This document shows positions 34,801-45,600 of a stretch of 64,000 nucleotides of DNA, piece by piece. The DNA is from Vanessa cardui (Eukaryota > Arthropoda > Insecta > Lepidoptera > Nymphalidae), in the NCBI RefSeq assembly GCF_905220365.1, contig NC_061151.1, positions 1,978,197 to 2,042,196 on the forward strand. Direction: 5' to 3'. The translations under genes were made by a program, and so were the position numbers. The number at the start of each line of letters is the position of its first letter. The first letter of the stretch is position 1. The notes beneath the pieces are model-generated. The model was not told the origin of the DNA and ran no database searches. It saw only the letters and a program-made list of their open reading frames with translations.

Positions 34801-35984
34801 TTGCGAGGAAAGCGGCATGTGTCTAATGTCAAAGAAATTTTGCCATATGTATATTCAACCAACCAGCATTGGAACAGTGTGGTGGAATATGTTCCAAACC
34901 TTCTCCTCAAAGGGAGAGAAGACCTCAGCTCAGCAGTGGGAAATTTACAGGCTGTTGTTGTTTGTGTACATATATAATTTATTATAATTAGACAACATAA
35001 ACAAGACACATATTATAGGCAGTAACACTCACACAAACTCACAAAAATACAGCTACTGAGATCAGCAATTAGAATAAGCACTTGTAAGACAATCATCCAC
35101 TATTTATGTATATACAACTCGGAAATCTCACCCGAACACCATTCAACTTTATATTTGGTTTAGGCAAAGGCTCTTCCAAGTCCACGGGTTCGTCAAACTC
35201 GAATAGGCCGCCCAAGGAACCATTGTCACCATTATGTTCGGCCTGTATTAAAAAAAATGTAATTAAAATCATAGATAATATATGGTAAACTGTATTCAAT
35301 AAATGTGTCACAGGCAAAAGTATTAAAATCAATCATAAAATATTTATGAGATCAACAGTGGCAAATAGATGTGAATCAGATTGCCCAATTAAGCTTAGTT
35401 TGCAGATTTTAGATGTGCTAAATTTGTGTTTAACATCAAGGAACACTTTGTGAGGAAACCAGCCTCCAAAGTTTAATTTTGGAACCAGACCGTCCACAAT
35501 TGAGAAGGTCTTAGCCCCGAAGTTACTTTAATTATGTGTGTGTGAATAATTGTCGTTGTTGTGTTGATTTAATTATGAATATTATACTACATGGTACTTA
35601 ATTTTTGACAATGTTTAATACCATTATTATGGTTTTTTTTTTTTTTAATAAAATATAATTATGTCAAGTATATTGTATATTTTTCGAGTCGGTGTACTAT
35701 GTAGTATAGGTGTAAGTAGTGTATTTTTTTTTTTTTATTTCTTATCATGCAAATGTATTTCATGTAAATACGAAAGTTCATATTATTTTAAAAAAATTTA
35801 ACACATTTCTAAAGAAGCGGTTTTTCTTTTAACTGTCCGATAGATGAGTGTGATAGCAATTTTCTATACTTATATAAATATCTATGAATATATTTTATTT
35901 AAATTATAAATAGAATTATAACCTTTTAATTATATGTTGTAAACCTTAACATAAACTGCTTACCTTAGCATGTACCGTTCCCAT
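22846..35984 (-). CDS. SAMM50: sorting and assembly machinery component 50 (Sam50)
   Basis: Outer-membrane Omp85-family protein that inserts beta-barrel proteins. Minus-strand exons: 35984-35964 (MGTVHAK), 35242-35132, 34074-33952, 33123-33028, 32158-32074, 31445-31316, then an unresolved part, then 28215-28128, 27032-26851, 26174-26022, 25107-24987 and 23027-22846 (stop TAG). The POTRA region reads VHIDGLSRTKDDI and LDSMGCFKDIGVFIDV. Barrel motifs include LGVKLPNVLGRGE, HNLQWEGIVRDTSVLSKS, VFPTRGTWVQFTSELAG, FYLGGPATVRGF, LPFQPGKGGLGELFRSHLFLNAG and VELNYCVP. The C-terminal beta-signal ends GLQLGVAAHFL. About 430 residues are placed; human SAMM50 has 469. The missing residues belong to the VTGQFPWSS-type segment, for which a candidate lies at 28275-28364. 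Confidence 0.9.
23078..23975 (+). repeat. tandemly rearranged family C copies beside the SAMM50 last exon
   Basis: At least four starts of the CACTTGGTGGTAGGGCT type occur (about 23078, 23242, 23409, 23683), joined by GATCTTGCGTGCTAGCCCG units. One unit carries a copy of the SAMM50 last-exon acceptor (23181-23212). It ends with the poly-A-like CATAAAAAAAAA at about 23960. Confidence 0.8.
24105..24285 (-). mobile_element. SINE A, 5'-truncated
   Basis: (CAA)n to CTCACGACGTTTTCC; lacks the tRNA-like head. Confidence 0.75.
25248..25516. mobile_element. TIR MITE family D, copy 3, truncated
   Basis: Left TIR and body present; the right TIR is missing after CGGCAGTAATC. It lies in the SAMM50 intron between exons at 26022 and 25107. 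Confidence 0.7.
26196..26499 (-). mobile_element. SINE A, full length (SAMM50 intron)
   Basis: Ends only about 22 bases from the acceptor of exon 26174-26022. Confidence 0.85.
26506..26803 (-). mobile_element. SINE A, immediately adjacent second copy
   Basis: Starts at TTTCTCACAGCTGGGC, no CAA tail, tRNA-like head at 26760-26800. It lies in tandem with the 26196 copy. Confidence 0.8.
27134..27438 (-). mobile_element. SINE A with visible target duplication
   Basis: Flanked by AGTAATTGTTA at 27123-27133 and 27439-27449, consistent with LINE-driven retroposition. Confidence 0.85.
27778..27953. mobile_element. TIR MITE family G, copy 2 (SAMM50 intron)
   Basis: TACAGTCAGAGTAAGAAAAC at left and CTTATCCCAACTGTA at right; shorter internal part than the 17950 copy. 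Confidence 0.75.
28275..28364 (-). CDS. SAMM50: candidate missing SAMM50 exon (boundaries unresolved)
   Basis: On the minus strand, after an acceptor CAG at 28367-28365, the frame reads NPKASRLENGVRGFRLAIDF then LRRSDGYP. This aligns by eye with the Sam50 segment just before the HNLQWEG motif, sharing S-x-L-E...RG...F spacing. The obvious donor GTATGG at 28274 gives phase 1, which does not fit the phase-0 start of the next exon at 28215. Both segments lie in one frame broken by a single TGA. Exon 31445-31316 ends in phase 2, so a further short exon upstream is also implied. This may be a real exon with an unusual junction, or one with a sequence error. Confidence 0.45.
29393..30228 (+). repeat. 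57-bp minisatellite, 15 units, with CRE-like sites
   Basis: Unit motifs in order: CATCATCATGTATGACGTCA, CACAATCAATGGTACAGTCG, AGTGCACATCACAATAA. Units 5 and 14 lack 4 bases. 12 of 15 units have a perfect TGACGTCA. Because 57 is a multiple of 3 the array gives long open frames with no support as genes. It lies in a SAMM50 intron. Confidence 0.95.
30511..30787 (+). mobile_element. family C retroposon, good copy
   Basis: TTGGTGGTAGGGCTTTGTGC to GCCAACCTATACCATAAAAA; SAMM50 intron. Confidence 0.8.
31058..31309 (+). mobile_element. SINE A abutting the SAMM50 exon 31445-31316 donor
   Basis: Head GAGCCGAGATGGCCCAGTGG, body partly deleted, ends TTTACAGGCTGTA directly at the donor. Confidence 0.8.
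31474..31700 (+). mobile_element. SINE B flanking SAMM50 exon 31445-31316
   Basis: GACCTCCATGGTCGAGTGG head, B-box GGTTCGATTCC, tail ATATTTATATATTATT. Confidence 0.85.
31737..31945 (+). mobile_element. SINE B, decayed second copy in tandem
   Basis: GACCTCTGTGGTCGAATAGTG head, body CTTGGGTCTGGGGATTTATG. Confidence 0.75.
32448..32595 (-). mobile_element. LINE 3' end family E
   Basis: TATACTCTATTCAAGTAGAT to GAAACTCAATAGC. Confidence 0.65.
32689..32989. mobile_element. hAT-like MITE, second copy of the 17638 family
   Basis: Opposite orientation: CAGAGTCGGATTTAAAGG at left, CTAAATACGGCCCTG at right, with an 8-bp duplication AATATCTA at 32681-32688 and 32990-32997. It lies in a SAMM50 intron. 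Confidence 0.88.
33226..33562. mobile_element. large fold-back element (inverted pair)
   Basis: The left arm (TTTTAACAAAAAGAAAAACC onward) is repeated inverted at the right (GGTTTTTCTTTTTGTTAAAA). Arms of about 140 bases flank a spacer of about 60. Related direct copies lie at 20125 and 42562. Confidence 0.8.
33568..33597. mobile_element. TIR MITE family D, solo end fragment
   Basis: Only one terminal repeat (GATGCTACATCTAAGTTGTG and onward to the TA end) abutting the 33226-33562 fold-back. Confidence 0.6.
33606..33860 (+). mobile_element. SINE A
   Basis: Complete head, internal deletions, tail GTTGTTATTGTTG. Confidence 0.8.
34127..34168. repeat. perfect 42-bp palindrome
   Basis: Arms AGTATAGAAGTATAGATAATT and exact inverse, centred on TTAATT with no spacer. 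It lies in a SAMM50 intron about 50 bases upstream (minus strand) of exon 34074-33952. Confidence 0.95.
34683..34962 (+). mobile_element. SINE A
   Basis: GCTGAGATGGCGTAGTGGTT head, tail GCTGTTGTTGTTTG. Confidence 0.8.
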
Positions 35985-36627
35985 TTTATATTAAAAAAGA
36001 TATGGCAGTGAATTTATACGACAAAAATATAATTTAGAATTTTTCTATTTTTAATTACATAAATACACAGTTTTGACAGTGATACTTCGGAGGCACAACT
36101 TCAAGTTCAAATCATTTACATAAATGATGGCAACATTATCAAAAGTCATAAGAAGATTAGTTCAATACGGAAAGTTATTCAACAAATACAATTATATTTT
36201 TAATATTTATTTGCAGTACTTACCAGTCCTTTCCCATTCTACTCATCTAATAATTTTGAATATTTTTTTTTTTTGAAAATGTGTTTTTTCCTAATCTATT
36301 TCTCTTCTATCAATCAGCTGATCACCTGTTTTTCTAATATGGCAATTTTACTACCATAAAAAATACTCGTTAGATTGAATGAAAAGGTATTTTTTTAGTA
36401 ACAAGTATTTTACTAGCAAATTAAATAAAAATCTTTTACATACTTGTAAAAAGGATTCTGAAGAAAAATTCTATTATAAACTATATTTATAAATTACAGT
36501 ACTGCAAACTTTCTCAAAATTCAGACTGACAGTTGACAAGGTGTCAAAATCTGCTTCGCTAAGGGCTTCGTGTTGTGAATTGTTTATTGAAAACCGCGTG
36601 CGGTTAATTCAATTTGTGAATGTAAAT
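35985..36627. promoter_or_regulatory. bidirectional promoter region, SAMM50 / PUS10
   Basis: About 643 bases between the divergent start codons. The PUS10 side has clustered TGACA/TGTCA motifs (TGACAGTTGACAAGGTGTCA at about 36528-36547), like those beside the other two divergent gene pairs. The SAMM50 side is AT-rich with TTTTGACAGTG near 36075. No TATA box was identified. Confidence 0.5.
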
Positions 36628-39600
36628 ATGGACCAGAAAGCCATATACAAATTCTGTAAGGGTTTAGGATGTTGCGAAGCCTGTTGTCTTCGATATATTG
36701 GAATAAAACAACCGAACGCATACGAAAATTCAAAAGATTATGTTACCAAAGTTTGTTTTCATATTTACTTTCAACGATATTGAATTACTTTTCTTAACAA
36801 TTTCAAATATGTCTTGCTATAACAAAATATTAAAACATTTGATTCATAATTTATGTTAATTAAAGACTTACATCGTAATTAAATGTTAAGATATAAATTT
36901 TTTTTATAGTTTCGTGAAGAAAATGATCTTGAGCTTATAGACACTGATAAAAACACGACGATAGACGTTTCTGCTCACACGAGTGATGAAAATAGTGCAT
37001 CAATCAGTAGTAATGTAAGAAATAGTGATGAAATCTGTGATAAATCTTTGGATAGTAAGGAAAATGGTACAAATAATGGCTCAACAGAAATAGATCCTGC
37101 TATACTCGATAGCAATGATGGTATATCTCCTCCAAACAAGAAACGAAAGTTAAATGTATGTGTCAGCTGCTTGGGTGTTCTACAAGAGGACAATTGGCAG
37201 GAATGCTATCAAATGGTTAAAGAAATATTAGATAAAAAAGGGTGAGTTTTTGGGGGTAGGGGCTCGTTCAAGCTTGAACGGTCACCATGTAATTATTTAA
37301 TATTAAACAAAGAAAGTTATTATTACTTAGTATTGTCCGATTGTCTGATTTAAGCCATGATCGCCTAGTGATTAGAACATCGTCTTAACCTATGATTTCG
37401 GGTTCAAACCCAGGCAAGCACCACTATATATATATGTGCTTTGTTTGTGCTTATAATTCATCTCGTGCTCGGCAGTGAAGGAAACATTCTGAGGAAACCT
37501 GTATGTCTCTAATTTCATTGAAATTCTGCCAAATGTACATTCCACCTACCCGCAATGGAACAGTGTAGTGGAATATGTTCTAAGCCCTCTCCTTAATGGG
37601 AGAGGAGGTCATTAGCCCAGCAGTGGGAAATTTACAGGCTGTTACTTTACTTACTTATTTTGTCTGATTTGAAAAATAATGGGCCAGCATAACTACAGGC
37701 ACATGAACTTAAAATCTCAGTTTCAAAAGGTTGATGATCCATTGTTGATGTAAGGAATGATTCACTTTTGTACTGTACCAATATTTAAGAGCATTTTTGA
37801 CATACCCACTTATGTATATCATAAAAAAAAAGAAAATAGACAAGAACCGAATTCTATTATAAGTAATGAAAGGTAATGCAAGTTACTAAATATAGCAATT
37901 TGTCTTCCATGGAAATATCACATCAAAATCTTAGTTCGTTAGGATGGTGGATAATGTAAGGAATGGATATTATTTAATTTAATAAGCAGTGGATACCCCC
38001 ATCCGTTATATTGATAATCAGTCTTAAAAATCATATGCATTACCATTACATATGCATATATATACAACAGACATATCATTGGAATTTAGAAAAATAAAAT
38101 TGTCTCATAACATACAAATGTTTCATTTCACAGATACGAATGTAACACATTTGCTTGTGCACTATCAGCACCGATAGCGACATTGTTACGTGAAAAAGCA
38201 GTTACGTTACACCTAGTCGATGAATTCCCTCAGTATGATGCAAGTAAGGTCAATTGAACTAAACTACTAAATTCAAAATAAACTTTATTCAAGTAGGCTA
38301 TTACAAGTACTATTGAATCGTCATTTTAGAATTAAGCGAAGCTACCACCGGTTCGGAAAGTAGACTCTACCGAGAAGAACCGGCAAGAAATTCAGTAGTT
38401 ACTCTTTTATTCAACATTTAAAAAATACAAAGTCATGTTAGTTAATACAATTATTTAAATTAATATATCCTGCTTGGAAGTCAACAGGTATTAACTCCAC
38501 GCTTTATTAACATCTATAAAACCATTTACATAACTCTTCTACATTTTAGTTTCATTAAATTTATTATCAATAACCTGTACTCTTAAACTTTCGAAAGAAA
38601 ATGTTCGTTAACTTTGTTACTATGTTGCTTTACTCATCAATATAATCTTGTATTTAAAAGTACCTTTGTCAATGTGTTTATACATATATATATTTAGAAC
38701 CAGAAGTAGGAAGTAGGTTAACCTCTAAAACAATTATCCTTAATTTACAATAACAATCAATCTACCACAAAAGAAAAACATTTAATCTACAACACAAATA
38801 ACCATCAATAATCACATTACACCGTAATAATCATAATGGCGATCTCAATGTGTCAGCCGCAAATCTCCCGCCTTTTTTCTTTTTTTTAAGGGAAGTTGTG
38901 TGACGTGACGCAGATGTTGCTTGTTTATTCCAACAATATATATACAGGGTTATTGGTAATTCGACGTATATCCGTTAGGAGGTGATAGGGGTGACTATTT
39001 AGAACCAAAAGTGAACCGTTTTTGAATTATCACGTTTTTTAGCTTTTTTCAAAATTTGTCAAAAATGCTACTTCAAAAACATATTTAAAAAAAGTATCAA
39101 ATAAAATCATTTTTTTTCTTTTGTTGTTTAAAAATGATTAAACATCGGTTCACTTTTGGATTATAAATAGGGGGTTTAAAATTATTGCAAACAGTCACCC
39201 CTATCACCTCCTAACGGATATATGTTGAGTTTCCAATAACCCTGTATATAAATTACTAGTTTAATATGCGGCTTTACCCGGGCAAAATTTATAAAACTTC
39301 ACCCCCAATTCTACCATCTCTATCTTTATCCGTCTTTAAAGTTACATTATTTCTTGCAGAAGTCTTGACTCCACTGAAGGAAGCATGGAAATGGTCGTTT
39401 GGGGTGAAACTCGGTGCATATATAAACAAGATACTCGACTCTGGGGCTATATCTCCATTACTTATCACCGTTAACATAGACTATGTTGATGAATTACAGG
39501 TAAAGTAACTGCCTTAAAATGGGCGACTGCCTCTTCCCTCTTTGAGCAGTAATTTTTAAAGAAATTTTGTTCGAATTGAGAGTCGAGATGACCCAGTGAT

Positions 39601-42600
39601 TAGAACTCGTGCATCTTAACCGACGATTGCGGGTTCAAACCCAGGCAAGCACCGCTGATTCATGTGCTTAATTTGTTTTTATAATTCATCTCGTGCTCAG
39701 CGGTGAAGGAAAACATCGTGAGGAAACCTGCATGTGACAAATTTCATAGAAATTCTGCCACATGTGTATTCCACCCGTATTGGAACAGCGTGGTGGAATA
39801 TGTTCCAAACCTTCTCCTCAAAGGGAGAGGAGGCCTTTAGCCCAGCAGTGGGAATTTACAGGCTGTTGTTGGTTGGTCTATTCGAATGTGCAGTTTTGTT
39901 GAAATTGAACACATGCAGGTTTTCATGTAGCGCACAAAAAAATAATTAAATACAAACTTAGGCAAGTGAAAATTCAGCTATACTTGCTTCGGTGTGTACT
40001 CAGTTTAAATCCGGAGTCATTAGTTGAGTTGGATAGTTTAGGATCCAAATACCTGTAGTTCTAACCAATGGACCATCATATCTAGATAATTGTAGATGAA
40101 TATCTAAACTAGTTTTGTTAGGTGGAATTATACAAATGTTGGAAAAAGTGGACTAAAGAATGATTCCCTAATAATAATTACTTGAGTTCAAAGTATAGTA
40201 TGATAAAACTTTGATGTAGCATCAGATTACATTCATACAACCAACAGAAATAGCCCCTTATCGCGCCATTCGACGCTATTGGTCGCAATAGATTCTCGCG
40301 TCAGTTCAACCCGAGAAAGCGAGAGCATGTAAATCGACGCGTCAAATTGACGAATATATTAGGTCATATGATATTACAAGTTATTACGTTTGTGTAAAGA
40401 TCATATTCACATAAGAAATATATATTGATAATTTGGGATAGCGTACTTAATTCGGATGTGAACGGTTTTACGAATTTGACCGATGCTGCATCTAAATTGT
40501 GTCGTGCTATATATGTCTATTCTGGCTTAAAGTGAATTCTTTAAGTTTTCAAGAAACGGATTTTTTTTTAGAAAATAGGAACTAGCATTCATATCCTACT
40601 CACACCAACATACACATACATTTAAATCCCACATTTGCTTTCTTTTTGATAATTACTTCTCTTATTATTACTTTTTTATATTGTTTCTTTATTATTGTTG
40701 TACCTTAAATATCTTGTATACTTTTACCTAATTCGTGATATGGAAGAGCGGAGTTTCCTGGCACAGGGTTTTCATATGCTTAAAAGGAGACTCCAACAAC
40801 TTTATATTTAAGAACAAACTTGTTAATGAAAATAAAAAAAAATATATTAATTTAATTTTTTTATCCTAAAGTGTTGTTTTCCAGGAATTGGAAATATTGA
40901 AAACGGTATCGCCGCAGCTGTTTGCGGAACGCAGCAAGCAGAAGAGGCGTTTCGTGACAGAGTTTACGAGGCGATCGGTCGAACAGGTAATCTGTTTAAT
41001 TATTTATCAAATAAATTAAACTCTCTAATATTTGATCTCATTATAACAAATATATATTAGTTTTGAGAAATCTTTGGGTTTACAGTGACATTTTTTAAAA
41101 TTCTAAACTAGTATTGTAAACAAGCTGTGCCCGTGACTTTGAATTTATCGAAGAAGTTATTGCTGTAGCCTAAGTTACTCCCTATTAAATCAGCTATCTG
41201 CCAGTGAAAGTCCCATCAAAATCGGTCCAGCCGTTCCAGAGATAAGCCAGAACAAATAATCAGACAGGCTAAAAGACTACGTAACTAGTAACTTCTATAT
41301 CAAACATAACCCAATTTTGTTATTTAAATTAATAACATTCCTACTTTTTACCGATTTAATTTACCAATAAACAAGAATATTCTGTGTTGTAGTGATCCGC
41401 TAAGTGAGCCAGTGTAATAAAAGTCACGAGATATGACCTTGAAAACTTTGGGTGTTAATGTATTGCGCCATATGTGTGTGGCTAAAGTAGTGTCCCCCCC
41501 CCCTCAGGCACTGGAACTGGCCACACTGTGGTCGCTGTCGGCGGGAGATGCGCTGCGGGCGCCACACTCTCGCGCCGCGTGTGTGGGCGCCGCTTGTGCA
41601 CACGCACCCATATACCTCGCCGGCAGGTAATCCTACCTGCCTATTACTGGACTAGACTAGACAAGGCTTTTACTTGGTGGTAGGGCTTTGTGCAAGCCCG
41701 TCTGGGTAGGCACCACCCAGTCGTCAGATATGCTACCGCAAAACAACAGTATTCAGTATTGTTGTGTTCCGGTTTGAAGGGTGAGGTCAATGTCACTACA
41801 GGGGACATTACATCTTAGTTCCCAGTTGGTGGTGCATTGACGATGTAAGGAATAGTTAATATTTTGTACAGCGTCATTGTCTATGGGTGATGGTGACCAC
41901 ATACCATCAGGTGGCCCATATGCTCGTCCGTCAACCAGTAGTGTAAAAAAGGTCATGAAGACACACAATATGTTCATTAAACATAATCAAGGAAATATTT
42001 TTTCAAGGTCATTTATGTTGTGTGTTGTTGTTTATAGTATATTTCAACGGAAGGAGTAAAGATGGACAAACTAAAGTTTATTTTAACCACAAGATGACTA
42101 AACCCAAATTAACAATATTAGTTGTTGATTTATACTACAGATTATAAAAAGTTTCGAAAGTGACGACATGTCAATTCAAGGTCAAAGTTGTTTATTTATC
42201 TAGCTATTTTGTATCTGTGTACTATTTAATTATTAATATATTTCAGATATATAAAATTGAGTCGAAATCTGCCGCAATCCCCGTGGATTTTGGAAGGTAG
42301 AAGAGTTCTACCGTCATCGGTACAGGAAATCATATTCGGACCACTAACAAAGTGTTACAAGTAAGTTTTAGCCACAGATTCAAAGCCTACTACGCCCTAG
42401 CCCAAAGCAGCATCTACAAAACTAATGAAACCTTATGTGACTCTTGGGGGCATCACAAGCTTGCTTGTGAATGATTCAAAAACCTTCGACTTCCCATCCG
42501 AAGAAGGGGGAGGGGCAATTACCGAATTAAACCACTAATGGGGGACTTTAGCTCTAATAAGATGATAAATAAAATTTTAACAAAAAGAAAAACCGACTTC

Positions 42601-45600
42601 AATCAAAACACTATTTTAAAACAAATGAATATGCACTAAAAAGTAATAAAAATAATTGCGTATTTAACATATTTTTTAGAGTCCTCCTAAGTAAAATGAA
42701 ATGAAAAATATTAGACTACTTAGAAGTCGATTTACGATTAGCTTTAGCCGCGTATATGTTATATTTGGATCCGGTGTCAGCCACGGTGCCCTTGTCTCAA
42801 CAATCAAAAGAAAGAAGCGATACGAGCCCCTTAAAAAAAATGGGACCCCACGGGAAGCACTACCTTTCAAACAAAAAAAAAAATATATTAAAATCGGTCC
42901 ACCCAGTAAAAAGTTATGAGGTAAAAAAAAAATACAGACGAATTGATAACCTCCTCCTTTTTGAAGTCGGTTGAAAAGAGCGTGGAATTAATACTTGTTG
43001 ACTTCCAGGCAGGATGTATTATAAACATATGTTATTGTATTTTACTGACATGACTTTGTATTTTTAAATGTTGAAAAAGAGTAAGTACTGAGTGTCTTGA
43101 CAGTTCTTCTAGATAGAATCTGCATTCCGAACTGGTGGTAGCTTCACTTAATTGTTATATGACGATTCAAAAGTGCTCGGAAAAGCCCACTTGAATAAAG
43201 TATATTTTGATTTTGATTTTGATTTTTGTATTGTAAACATATGTTATTGTATTTAACTAACATGACTTTGTATTTTTAAATGTTGAAAAAGAGTAAGTAC
43301 TGAGTATCTTGACGGTTCTTATAAGTAGAATCTGCATTTCGAACCGGTGGTAGCTTCACGTAATATAGTTTGTTAAATGACGATTCAAAAGTGCTTGAAT
43401 GATGAATATTGATTTAAATTTTGAAATGTACAGTCCGGGTAAGAAAGGGTTCGTCACCTTAAGATCTATTTTCGTGTGCTCAGTATGAGCGATAATCTGC
43501 TTTACCGATCAAGAATGACACTGACAGACATATTTTGACAATTCACTAGAAGATATATCTACTTTAAATATGGAATGTCTAATTACGCCATTAAAAAGAT
43601 TTCATGTTAACATAATACTAGACGCAGTCCAAAGATGTTGCACGATTTTGAACCAAGTTATCATACTGTGTAAGTTCAATTTTATATGTCGGTTTAGTGC
43701 TTTAGTTACAAAAGGCACTAAGACTTTAAGACTTGATAAAGGAATGAATTTGAAAACTGACGAAGGTTTTCTTAATCTGACTGTACATCACGGATTATGT
43801 CATGATCATGTATCTTATTAATTTGTCATGATCATGTATCTTATTAAAGTAAAGTAACAGCCTGTAAATTTCCCACTGCTGGAATAAGGCCTCCTCTTCC
43901 ATTAAGGAGAGTGTTTGGAACATATTCCACTACGCTGTTCCAATGCGGGTTGGTGGAATGCACATGTGGCACAATTTAGATGAAATTAGACACATTCAGG
44001 TTTCCTCACGATGTTTTCCTTCACCGCCGAGCACGAGATGAATTATACACAAATTAAGCACATATATATAGAGGTGCTTGCCTGGGTTTGAACCCGCAAT
44101 CATCGGTTAAGATGCACGCGTTCTAACCACTGGGCCATCTCAACTCTATGTATCTTATTAATTTGACAAGAAAAAAATAACAAAAAAAAGACCCGCTGAG
44201 TTTCTTTCGCCGGTTCTTCTCAGGTCAGGGTGTTCCTTTTTACGAACCGGTGGTAGTGTTTATTTGACAATCAATAAGTAAGTGTGATGCTTCTATATTG
44301 AATAAAGGAATTTGAGTTTGAGTTTGAATTAATATAAATAAATATTATAATATTTTCAGATTTGATCCCGAGGACGCTGACCGTAGATTCAAGTTTATAG
44401 CGGCCGGCAGGGAAGATGTGGATGTGCGGTGTCTCGGCGACGGGAGACCCTTTGCTATCGAGGTAATGATGACTGTAGTGTGCTCAGATATAATTATATA
44501 TGTATATGTGTGCTGGCCCAGTGGTTAGAACGCGTGCATCTTAACCGATGATTGCGGATTCAAACCCAGGCAAGCACCGCTGATTCATGTGCTTAATTTG
44601 TCTTTATAATTCATATCGTACTCGGCGGTGAAGAAAAACATCGTGAGGAAACCTGCATGTGACAAATTTCTTAGAAATTCTGCCACACGTGTATTCCACC
44701 AACCCGCATTGGAACAGCGGGGTGGAATATGTTCCAAAATCTTCTCCTGTAAGGAAGAGGCGGCCTTTAGCCCAGCAGTGGGAATTTACAGGCTGTCGTT
44801 GTCGTTGTTGTTGTTGTGCTATTTAAATATATGTGTATGTGTGCACGTATTGTTTGCGTGTGTGCACGTAATCTGGCTAATGTGTTTGAAGGTAATGATG
44901 AATGTGGCAAGTGTGCACGTATTGTATACGTGTGGGCGTGGGAACGTGCTACTATGATTGGATTTAAATACATGTGTGTGTGCATGTGATGTTTGCTTGT
45001 GTGCACGTGATCTTTTTGATGTGTTTGAAGGTAATGATGAATGTAGCATGTGTGCACGTATTGTTTACTTGTGTGCGTGGGAACGTGCTATTATGATTGG
45101 ATTTAAATATATGTGTATGTGTGCGTGTGTTTGCGTGTGTGCACGGGGACGTGCTGGTTTTCTTGAAGATTGATATGTCTGGACCCGTATTGCTTTGCTA
45201 AGATATAATGACAAATGTGGCATGTATATGTTACCGTAAGATTACAAACATAGTTAGATTATAATCTATCTCGGTAGATTGTAAACTGTCGAAGTACAAT
45301 ATAGCGAAAAATAATGCGTTACATTGCAATATTATTTCACGGTTCACAATATATCGACAGCTTACAATCTCACGAGGTAGATTGTAATCTAACGAGAGAG
45401 ATTGTAATCTAACGAGAGAGATTGTAATCTAACGATGTTTGTAATATTACGGTGATACATATACACGTAAGGTTTGTATATATGCGTGAGAACGTACTAG
45501 TGCCAAATATTTTTCGCTGGAAAAACGCATTACGAGACGATTAAAAAGCGTAAATAAATCATTATTAAATTTTAATTTTGATGATCAGTCCAAGTCTGAA

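Noticed and set aside
43570..43821. 83-codon open frame
   Set aside because: Lies in the family G MITE and reads through its TIR; no splice context or conserved motif.
44767..45057. His/Thr-rich open frames
   Set aside because: Low-complexity translations of the GT-rich tandem repeat.
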